Positions 1 through 9,097 of a DNA stretch of 64,000 nt are shown here, in pieces. Source of the DNA: Maniola hyperantus (Eukaryota; Arthropoda; Insecta; Lepidoptera; Nymphalidae); assembly GCF_902806685.2 (NCBI RefSeq), contig NC_048538.1:5766001-5830000 (forward strand). Direction: 5' to 3'. The translations under genes and the position numbers were made by a program. How positions within the stretch are numbered: position 1 is the first letter of the stretch; each line of letters begins with the position of its first letter. Under the pieces are notes generated by a model. It was not told where the DNA came from. It searched no databases and worked only from the letters and a program-made list of their open reading frames with translations.

Positions 1-325
1 AAAATTCAACCCCTAAGGGGGAAAAAAAATATGGAGTCCACACAGACATAACGTTTTGTCGGTCTAAACAACAGAAACAGCGCTACACGAAACCGCTAGG
101 TATCTCTTTCTAAAGGTTGATGTACAATATTTCTAGCTGGCTACTGTACCTTCTGAAGAAACAAAAAATATAAAACTATGTAAGTTCTATGGAAGTAAAT
201 TTTTCGTTATGAGAGAAGAACTAATTAAATTATCCTCTAAAATTGAAAAAAAATACTAGGGAACAAAATTTTAGAGATCCATCAAACACAATCAGGATAT
301 ATAACATTTGTTCAAGTACAGATAC

Positions 326-3300
326 CTGTGTTTCATTAGTAGATTAGTCAATAGGCTAGCCGCTGGATCATTATTGTTATGGAAGTTTGGATAAATGTTG
401 CAGGCATCTAATTTGGCACCCGTAGTGTCTATAATACCAACCTAAAAACCACATTATTATTAAAAATTTAAGAACATGTTGTTCTTCTATATGAAGTTAT
501 TTAATTGAAATAATAAAAATAAATAAATCTAAAAAAATCTTTAAAAAAAAGGAAAAAAAATCTAGGCAAAAATCAATAAAAAGCCGAAACAATCAGCCTA
601 ATTCTACATCATAAAGAATAATATATTATTATAGAATATTATAAAAAAAAGAATAATCTTTTAAACTATAAAGAAAGTCTTTGTTTAAAATTTCAGCTTT
701 CTACGTCCAAGCGTTTGGGCTGGGCATTGATGAGTGAGTCAGGCGATCAGGACAAGTCTTATTACATGTTTTGCTTATGAAGTTATGAACACGGACTCGA
801 CTTGAAAAAGGACCCCGTATGGGTTCGAAACTAGTCGGGCTAACGTCGACTACACACGTGAGTAAAGCCGGGACAGATAGTATTTAGAAGTTATGAACAA
901 ATATTTTCTTAATACATATAAGAAGAATCACATCCAAGATAATTTAAATGAATAAGTATAGCGATCAATGTAGTCCCCCTTCCCCGCACCTCGTGCACGA
1001 GGCGTGGACGCAGCGACTATTATTAGAATAGCCCGTTCCCTCCCCGCCTGCAGGTCCCCTCTGCCGAGCGGGACCGCGACACTGACAGTTCGTTCCCGGA
1101 TCCGCACGTACGCAGGCGCGAGTAAATTGTTTAGGTTAAGTTTGAACTAATACAGTGTTTGATTTATACACGGTTTTCTTATTTAAGACCCTATATAACC
1201 TTATTTTAAGAAAGTACCTTACACCCAGCTTTGAATCCAGGATCTAAACCGGCTATCTTTCTATTCTTTATTGGTTCGGTAAGCAAGTATTTCTCCAAGT
1301 TAGCAGTAAATGTTTTGACTGCCTCCTTTTGAGCGGCATTAGTTAGGTCGGATCGGATTTTTCTAGACAGCCAGGGTTTAATGAGGCGATTGTACGCGTC
1401 TCCGAGACCTTTACGTACCCAGTGACCACTTTTCCAAAGAGTAAGGCAATACCTATAAAAATAATATACATAACTGCATACAGAAAAGAACCCCAGCATA
1501 AAATGTAAATTTATTGTTTTAAATTTTAAAATTGCATAACTATTTTTGACAACTTGTCTTCAAATCTTGTAACCAAAAATAGATCTTGTAAAGTAGTATA
1601 TTGTATGGCAGATGTTACATTGTGTAAAGGAAGCTATTGTATATGTAACTCAATCATCATCATGATCATCAACCGATAGACGTCCACTGCTGGACATAGG
1701 TCTCTTGTAGGGACTTCCACACATCACGGCCTTGCGCCGCCTGAATCCATGGGCTCCCTGCGACTCGTCTGATGCTGTCCGCCCACCAGTGGCGTGCAGC
1801 TCATAGAGGTATAAACGCACTGCTTACCCTCATTGTAATAAATCAATGCTTATTTTTCATTATAACCTGCCGTAAAATAAGTTCATACCTAAATGCATAC
1901 CCTGGCTTGAAGTCCTGTGCACGCCACTGCCGCCCACCTAGTGGGGGGGTCTTCCAACGCTGCACCTTCCGGTGCAAGGTCGCAATTCCAGCACCTTGGG
2001 ACCCCAACGTCTATCGGTTTTCCGAACTATGTGCTTTGCCTATTGCCATTTCAGCTTCGCAACCCGTTGAGCAATGTTGGTTACTCAGCTGTAACTCAAT
2101 ATCTACATCTAAATCCTTACATTAACAATTTCAATGCAGTTTCCATTAATCAGTACCCTTATTATAAATGCGAGTGTGTTTCTTTGTTGGTTTGTCCTTC
2201 AATCACGTCGCAACAGTGCAACGGATTGACGTGATTTTTTGCATGGGTATAGATAAAGACCTGAGAAGAGAGTGACATAGGCTACTTTTTATCCTGGAAA
2301 ATCAAAGAGTTCCCACGGGATTTTTAAAAAACTTAATTCCACACGGACGAAGTCGCGGGCACAGCTAGTATTTAGATATATTTAGCAGAGCCTTCTAGAA
2401 AAGACGACACAATCACATCTAATCTTTAGAATAGATGATCCTAACTGTACAAAGCCGGGGAAATTTGTCAGTTGTCTTGACTAGACCGAATTGGATGGGA
2501 CTTTCGCTAGAAGAAATTTGGCTTCAAACTATTTTTAATTGTCCTATACTGAATTAATACATTAACATTAGTAGGTTTCTTTTTTAGAAAGATATAATAT
2601 AATAAATAATAGAGCCGATTCTCTTGTACACAATCTCTAAACTAAATACATTAACAGGTCTAAATCTAGTGCTATCCTTTTCCGCAAGCAACATTATGAA
2701 AGGGATAGCAATAGATTTAGACGTGTGATTTTAGTTTAGTTTAGAGATTGTGTACAATGGATTAGCCACAATGACCTTCAAATTTCACTTTACCTTTCAA
2801 GTTGATTATAGAACCAATCAGGTACAACAACTTTCACAGAAAGTATCTTTTCATCTTCACCCCTGTTGACAGCTAATGTCTGATAGCATTTCACAAAGTT
2901 TACTGGACACTTCCAGTCAAAATACAACTTGTAAGTTTCTGGATCTGTTTTTGAATCAGGTTTTTTGTTTTCACTCTCTTTTTTTTCTTTTGTAGAACTT
3001 TTTGTTCTGCTACTTTGAAGAATGAATCTGGTTTCTTCTTTTCTGAAATTTAAAGAAAAATAAACTTTTAATAAACAATGCACACATTATTATCAGTACC
3101 AAAAATCAAAGAGTTCTTTAGCTAGCTAGATTAGCTAGTAAAAAATAAAAATTACTAAAAATATTTTCTGCAGATCATTCACTTTTAGCAAAAAAACTGG
3201 CCAAGTGCGAGTCAGGCTCGCGCAATGAGGGTTCCGTACTACAGTCGTATTTTTTCGACATTTTGCAGGATAATTCAAAAACTATGATACATAAAAATAA

Positions 3301-5935
3301 ATAAAAATCTGTTTTAGAATGCACAAGTGCAGACCTTTCATATGATACCCCACTTGATATAGTTCTCTTACTTCGAAATGGAAAATACTAATTTTTAGTT
3401 CATGACCACAATTTAATTTTTTTTGTGTGATGTAACCACAAATTCACGGTATTCAGATTTTACCCCAAATGTCATGATTCTAGGTCAACGGGAAGTACCC
3501 TGTAGGTTTCTTGACAGACAGAGAGACAGACAGACAACAAAGTGATCCTATAAGGGTTCCGTTTTTCCTTTTGAGGTACGGAACCCTAAAAATAAAAATA
3601 GGAGTTTTATTGTATTTACAAAATACTATGATAAATTATTTCAATAATCAAAATTGAATATAAAAATCCTATACTAATTTGCATTAAATATAACAATATA
3701 CATTAGTGGGTACCTAACACAAAATGTTTCACTATTATATAAATTACTTACAAAGTCCTCATTTGTTGTAGAACCCTTGTGTCTTTATAAATAATATCTG
3801 CCACAATATGTGTCACATGAGCTTCAACTTTATCAAAGCTGGACAGCTCATCTGTACCATCACATAGTTCGTTTACATCCACATAACCTCCGTTCAATGC
3901 ATTTACTGCATGCGGCTCTAAGCCTAAATTACGGGCTCTCTCAGCCAATGATAAGGAGTGGGACTTTAATGGACTATACTGGAAAAATATTTAGATAGAA
4001 TTCATTAGGTTCCATTCACTAACTTTGAAAAAAGGAGGAGATTCTTAAATTGGTGCTCATGCGATAATAGCCAATGTGCAGCCAGCTTAATGCTATCAAC
4101 AACTAAATGACCTGCCCTAACTTTTGCTCAAGAGTTTAAAAATTGGTGAAGGATGAAATTTTCTAAAATCCTGACATATTTTTTCATTTTTAGTTGAAGC
4201 CCATTTAACTCCTATGTAACCTGCTCCATCCCCAAGAGGGTTAAATAGGAGTTAAAAGAAGTTAAATTCCTAAAAATCCACTTTTAGTAATTGCCTACAT
4301 CATAAAAAATGCCTACTGTGTGTTGATAGATCAGTCAATCCGAAGCAGGACAAATTTTTTGATGTGTTGTTTACTTGACCATTGGCACCGATTCCGATGT
4401 CTTTCTCTAAACTAAATTCTGTATCTGCATCCTTTTCTTTTTAACAATGCTAAAAAGGGACAGAACATGAACTTTACATTTAAAGACTCTAAATTGTAGT
4501 GCACGCTACAAATTTAAACAGTAGGCTCGCGACTGTGCGCTAAAATCACGGGTTTTACCATCTAAAAATTAAATTTAAAACTGTCAAACAGCGTCTGTCT
4601 TTTTCATATTACATTAGTAAGAAGAGGATGCGAATACTCTAAAATTAGGTTGTGCTCAGAATCAGTACCAATATTTACTTAAGGGAACCATGTAAAAACA
4701 AGGCAAACAGTAATATTAAAAAATATATAGACAACTTACCAATTACTTACTTGGTACCTCCTACAGTCAGGTTTTTATTTAAACAACATGTTTGGACAAT
4801 AGCTTATGTCAAATCGTAAAATAATGATGCCATAATATTTAAGGTAATAGTGATGTTATGAGGTGTCATGTGAATGAGTCGATGTACCAGTATACCTACT
4901 TACTTACTTACTTATAAGGCTAGTTTTAAGTTTTATTGTAATATCTTCAATTTAAAAAAAAAACCTACCACTAAATCCACTTCTGACAAATTTTTTGCAT
5001 TTAAGATACTCTGTTCAATTTCTGGTGTCAACTTATTTGATTTCTTCAATGTTTCCAGAACTGATTTTACTTTTTTTTTCAATTGGATGACATTTTGGTA
5101 ACTATCAAATAGTTCTTGAAGTCTGAAACAAGAAATATTTGTATTGTATGTATATTATTTTTAAATTGGCGGTCTGATCACTCTTGAGGCAATATAATAT
5201 ACTCATGCTCAGGTTTCAACTTTTGTATAGGTATAGACCTAATTTAATCTTAATTAGTTACTGTAGTACATTTAAAAAAAAACTACACCCATTAGAGCTG
5301 GATAAAGACCTCCCTCTAATATTAGTTGAAATCAATCAATATTAAGGCATTTTGAATTCATTGTATTACCGTTGTCATTGATTACTTTAACATTTTTGGG
5401 GAATTCAGAGAATGATCTTATTCTTATCTACGCTTGTCGAGTAGAATATAACTTTCATACCATGTTCATCAAATATTTTGAAAGAGGCTACTGCATGAAT
5501 TCAACTGTTGTGACGCATAACTTAAATTTACCTATCAGGCATTAAATGATCCACAGCTTCCTTCCTATATCTGGCTATAAAAGGTAATGTGCAGCCATCA
5601 GACAGTAGATTAATAAACTTTCGAGCTAGACAAGGCGGGATTTTTTCAAAATAGGATAGCATGTCTGCTTCATTCAAGTAACTGTTATACTCATCAGATT
5701 GCGTGTCTTTCCCAGCATTATAATTCTCCAAAACATTTTCAGTTTTTGGTTCTTTTTTTACAGTTCTCTTTTTTGTTTCGGTCGTTTTGACTACTTTCTT
5801 AGATTTGGACTGGGTACCAGATGTCTCCCCTGTATCCACTGATTTTGTAGCAAGCCTTCTTTTAGGCGCTGGTTTGTCGGTATCGCTCGGTTCTACAATT
5901 TTTCTTTTCCTTGTTTTTTTCTCTGGCTTTTCCAT
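326..5935 (-). CDS. SRBD1: SRBD1/Tex-like S1 RNA-binding protein, partial (5' six exons)
   Basis: Exons on the minus strand: 5535-5532 region ends exon 1 (5935..5532), then 5122..4969, 3978..3752, 3042..2794, 1452..1218 and 441..326. All junctions are GT/AG and the phases agree. The ATG is at 5935 and the gene continues beyond the left edge. About 461 residues are visible. Residues 1 to about 90 are a lysine-rich, low-complexity, probably nuclear or nucleic-acid-binding tail. The Tex N-terminal helical domain follows (LPFIARYRKEAVDHL, then LAERARNLGLEP). The YqgF/RNase H-like domain begins with GLDPGFKAGCK around residue 413 and continues as VGIIDTTGAKLD. Bacterial Tex and animal SRBD1 are nucleic-acid-binding proteins linked to transcription; the animal role is poorly defined. 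The HhH and S1 domains should lie to the left. Family call is firm; the symbol is by homology. Confidence 0.88.
760..886. repeat. Single arm of a foldback element (same family as 63149-63390)
   Basis: The stretch from about 797 to 886 (GAAAAAGGACCCCGTATGGG ... GTCGACTACACACGTGAGTA ... CCGGGACAGATAGTA) matches one arm of the large inverted repeat at 63149-63390. It lies in the SRBD1 intron between the exons at 441 and 1218. The other arm is missing or heavily eroded, so this is an old or truncated copy. Confidence 0.7.
960..1130. repeat. GC-rich insert in SRBD1 intron, unclassified
   Basis: This block is much richer in G+C than the surrounding AT-rich intron and contains the small palindrome CCTCGTGCACGAGG near 988. 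The sharp composition change suggests an inserted transposon fragment. I cannot assign it to a family and see no open frame in it. Confidence 0.4.
1660..2085 (-). pseudogene. Non-LTR retrotransposon reverse transcriptase C-terminus, degraded
   Basis: Read on the minus strand from 2085, the translation gives VAKLKWQ, then RRWGPKVLELRP, then GRPPTRWA. Beyond an insertion it continues with RRVAGSPWIQAAQGRDVWKS. This is the conserved tail of the endonuclease/reverse transcriptase LINEs that are abundant in Lepidoptera. There is an in-frame stop after KLKWQ and the frame is split by the foldback element at 1787-1929. It is a dead fragment in an SRBD1 intron. A related fragment lies at 59395-59650. 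Confidence 0.75.
1779..1937. mobile_element. hAT-like MITE with 8-bp target duplication
   Basis: The element spans 1787-1929 (143 bp). It starts CAGTGGCGTGCA and ends TGCACGCCACTG, giving 12-bp perfect terminal inverted repeats. The 8-bp direct repeat CCGCCCAC flanks it at 1779-1786 and 1930-1937. An 8-bp duplication is the hallmark of hAT transposases. It has no coding capacity and must have been mobilised in trans. It sits inside the reverse transcriptase fragment, so it inserted later than that fragment. Confidence 0.88.
2155..2370. repeat. Dispersed repeat of the GCGACTTCGTCCGCG family
   Basis: Recognisable parts are GATTGACGTGATTTTTTGCA, CATGGGTATAGATAAAGACC, AGAGTTCCCACGGGATTTTT and ACGGACGAAGTCGCGGGC. 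The same modules, in either orientation, recur at least fifteen times in this window (for example 29958-30172, 31172-31402, 48846-49045, 50220-50445). No open frame is present. It is probably a LINE/SINE tail or other non-autonomous element; the class is not decidable from the sequence alone. Confidence 0.8.
2624..2757. mobile_element. Palindromic MITE in SRBD1 intron
   Basis: The left end TTGTACACAATCTCTAAACT is answered by its reverse complement at the right end (AGTTTAGAGATTGTGTACAA), and the inverted similarity continues inward through AAATCTA and GCTATCC. Length is about 134 bp with no coding capacity. The central loop is around 2685. Confidence 0.85.
3190..3590. repeat. Dispersed element of the GGGTTCCGTA family
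   Basis: It begins CCAAGTGCGAGTCAGGCTCG and AGGGTTCCGTACT and ends with GACAGACAGACAACAAAGTG, then GAGGTACGGAACCCT. The ends carry the inverted motif AGGGTTCCGT / ACGGAACCCT. Related copies are at 30975-31672, 40395-40875, 47775-47960 and 63090-63545. Non-coding, in the SRBD1 intron between exons at 3042 and 3752. Confidence 0.8.
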
Positions 5936-6129
5936 GCTTATTTTCTGTAAAATGATCTAAAATACACAAGCAACAACACGAACAACTGACAACTGCTCTT
6001 ATCGAATTTTTGAAATAATAAATTAATAGTTTGACACTTAACCGTTGTGTCGATGCAAGGTCGATGCTGTCAAAATCAGCTTATTTTTTTTTTATGGCGC
6101 GCCTACACTTGCACAGTATATCTACTGCT

Positions 6130-6190
6130 GGCTCCACACCTTGGACGATCTAACCTAGATTAGATCGTCCAAGCTCCACACAGTCGGCCA
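6130..6190. repeat. Short palindrome upstream of SRBD1
   Basis: TTGGACGATCTAA and TTAGATCGTCCAA form a 13-bp perfect inverted pair around the six bases CCTAGA at about 6142-6173. The outer sequence GCTCCACA occurs on both sides in direct orientation. It lies about 200 bp upstream of the SRBD1 start codon. It may be the core of a small foldback element or a promoter-proximal structure. The rest of 5936-6500 shows no gene. Confidence 0.55.
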
Positions 6191-6501
6191 ACACTCCAAC
6201 TGTGTCGAAACTACCATTCCACGTGTGGAGAGATAGGTAGTTCGTAAATGTTTGATGTTGTTGAGTAATCGCTTCGATGGCGGTAAATCGTACCATTAAA
6301 GGTGTTGGCGAACTCACACTTGAAAGTTGAAAGTGAAACAGACGGCAGACCTCCTAGCCGCCGCTGGAGGGTCTGTTTGAGTTTGCTTTAGCCTGGAGTC
6401 CAGCGATCTCACTTGCGGTTTGTTATTTGCCTCAAGCGTGAAGCGCCGGCTTATTGTATATAGCCTAGGTTTATGTATCAACACATTGATATGTCAGTAA
6501 T

Positions 6502-6507
6502 TTTATT
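6502..6507 (-). terminator. Poly(A) signal AATAAA for the methyltransferase gene
   Basis: On the minus strand AATAAA lies about 40 bases downstream of the EEF2KMT-like stop codon. This is a plausible but unproven cleavage/polyadenylation signal. A second AATAAA overlaps the last codons at 6553-6558. Confidence 0.5.
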
Positions 6508-6546
6508 CCTTTTATGAAAAATGCAATTATAATAGTAAAATAAAAA

Positions 6547-8431
6547 TTATTCTTTATTAATTCTCAACAAACACCTCAATAAATTTTCACCCCATTCTAT
6601 GTGTACTTTTCTTGTCAAAGTTAGCTCCTTGTGCTTGAAGTTTGAGATATCTGAAAAGAAATAAAAATAGAGTTTATTAACATAACAGCGCTGTTATTTT
6701 TATAGTCACTAGCGACCCGCCCCGGCTTCGCATGGGTGCAATGTAGATTCTGATATGGTTCGTTTGTTTGTGGTAGGTATCGTTTAATTTTACGATATTT
6801 CATATTATTTTAATTTTGTGATATCTCCTAAGCTATTATTCTAAATTAAATGATGTAAGGGCAATTTTAATCTAAATTGAATAGGTATTTCAGATGATGA
6901 ACAATTTTATTTTGATATAAGTATCAATCATGACTATGACTTATAAACTCTTACTTATATGTACCTACATGACTTATAAATTTTCCGGGATAAAGAGTAG
7001 CCATGTCCCTTTCCATGTCTTAAACTATACCCATGCAAAAGTCACGTCGATCCGTTGCGACATGATTGAAGGACAAACAAACACACTTTCACATTAATTA
7101 TAATAGGGGTAGTGATCGATAGATTAATTTTGGTCATTTGACTAAACATCATTCATCTGTTTTTTTAAAATCATTTAAAAAAATTGTCTTACCTAAATTC
7201 TTCAAAAAACCATTAAAAGTATCAGCATTTCGTATCACACTTGCAATATATATTTCAACATCCTTATTTCTGCTATGAAAATATTTAAAAACTGATATCA
7301 ACGGTTGTAATATTGATGGATCATACACAATGTCAGCCCCAATTATAATGTCTGGCATTAAGCTCTGCAGATTGTCACTATCATTCCAATCTAGTTTTAT
7401 TACACCTGCAGGTAAATATTAATTGTTATAATAAAATATGTAGGTATACAAATTAATATTGTACTTATTCTATTTATTGTTTATCCACTGTCATCTATTT
7501 TTTGGCATTGTGAACCAATAAACAGTAATGTTGATTAAAGCTTTTTATTTTAGCAGTACCTACCTATATCTTTTTGTCCATTCTTATAAATGGTCAGCTC
7601 ATTATTGTGCTCAGGTCTTGACTCAGGGAAATTTATTAGAATATTATTTTTTATTGTTTGCAAGACATCTGCATGGAAATCTGACATCAGCACAGATTTC
7701 ACATCACAGTGTTTTGCTATGGTTATACCAGTAAAGCCAACACCAGAACCAAGTTCAAGTACTGATTTATTATAAAAGATTTTTTTGTTACACAAAGCCC
7801 AATCAGATAACATAAATGCTGCCTGAAAGAAAAATTCAGGATGAGCTATATATTGTTAAAGTTAATGTAACAATGGCAAAGGTAGATTGAAGTGAATCAA
7901 ATTTAAAAAGAAGATACCTATACCAGTACCTCCCATGTCCGCAAACCAGTAGTGCCATTTAAGACTATATTTTTTGTTTCCTTAATTGTCACTATATTAT
8001 CCAAACTATTGTCTATTAAGTAATGACGGTATCTGAAACTATCTTTATCGTTTTCCATTATGGAACATAAAAATTCATAAACATCGTCATGCACTTCTTG
8101 TTCTGGCTCTAGATATTCTATTAACTTTTTAAAAAATAATCTGCTAAACTTTGGACTACCAGGATATTTTTTAAAAAGGGGACTATGAATAGTCTGCTTC
8201 AGGAAATTTTCTTGCATTTCCCAAGACATAGCTTTACAATATTTTCCCTGAAACAAAAAAAAAACTATGAATGGTAGGTAGAGTTATGATAGGTAGGTAT
8301 TCACTAAACAGTAAACAATTAAGTAATAATAATTATGTAAATTATCTTACTTTAAAATCAGGCAGATATCCTTTGAAAAAGGATTTCACTAGGGGTTGAA
8401 TATTATCATCAATATTGTAATTTTCTATCAT
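6547..8431 (-). CDS. EEF2KMT: FAM86/EEF2KMT-type protein-lysine methyltransferase
   Basis: Exons (minus): 8431..8351, 8247..7930, 7822..7564, 7405..7193, 6650..6547. Phases agree throughout and give 324 residues, close to the roughly 330 of human FAM86A. The N-terminus carries the FAM86-specific helical region (SWEMQENFLKQTIHSPLFKK). The seven-strand methyltransferase fold follows: GLRTWEAAFMLSDWA ahead of motif I, LELGSGVGFTGI (about residues 155-166) for S-adenosylmethionine, KLDWND, and the class motif DIVY (about 244-247) in GADIVYDP. The human enzyme trimethylates a lysine of translation elongation factor 2. The same role is inferred here, in the cytosol. The 5' end faces ATP23 across 666 bp. 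Confidence 0.9.
6705..7115. repeat. Composite dispersed repeat in the last methyltransferase intron
   Basis: The left end reads ACTAGCGACCCGCCCCGGCT and the right part contains TTTTCCGGGATAAAGAGTAG, then ACCCATGCAAAAGTCACGTC and GAAGGACAAACAAACACAC. These are modules of the window-wide GCGACTTCGTCCGCG-type family, here in one orientation with an AT-rich centre. No coding content. Confidence 0.7.
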
Positions 8432-9097
8432 GTTTGAAATAGACGTATTTTGTGATTAAACACTTTCAAATTAAACTTAAAAATGAGTTTTTAGAAATTA
8501 TTAAGTATAGTATATTAAATTTAACTTCAGATTTTAGTTAGGTACCTAGGTACCTATATAATAGGTAATGTATTTGAATTTTGACACATTTGGGTCATTA
8601 TTTATGGAGCGTTGTGTCAATCAAATCATTCAATCATTCACTCTTTTGTGCATTTTTTTATTTATTTACTTGGTTTTTTACTTTTTCAAAAGCGTAAAAC
8701 TTATTTTCAATTGCATATTTTGTGTTCTAAAGTGGGAGCGTAGCAGGGATTTATTTTTTGTATCCCCTAATATTTTTTCATGTTAGTGGCTTGAGGTCTG
8801 TCATGTCTTTAGTGTGCTTCAGGCCTAACATTCATTCATTCAATTAGGTAGGCCTGTATTTCCATCACATTCACAATTCTCATCTATGGTTATTCCCTAA
8901 CTTTAAACTTTAATAAATAACAAACCTGACATTAGCTAATCTGTGTAAAGCCAGAAGAAGAACAAAAAAAAATCTATGGTTAGTTAATTTGACATTGACA
9001 ATGAAAATGACATTTTCAAATTTCTAGGTTAGAAATAAAATATTACCTACCTTTTATATTTTTAACAAATTAACGGTGTTAATTAGGAACTGGCCAA
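8432..9097. promoter_or_regulatory. Shared bidirectional promoter interval
   Basis: This 666-bp gap separates the start codons of two divergent housekeeping-type genes, the methyltransferase (minus) and ATP23 (plus). I see no recognisable element or open frame of note in it. It is AT-rich with no clear TATA placement. Direct evidence for co-regulation is absent; the head-to-head arrangement is what is seen. Confidence 0.5.
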
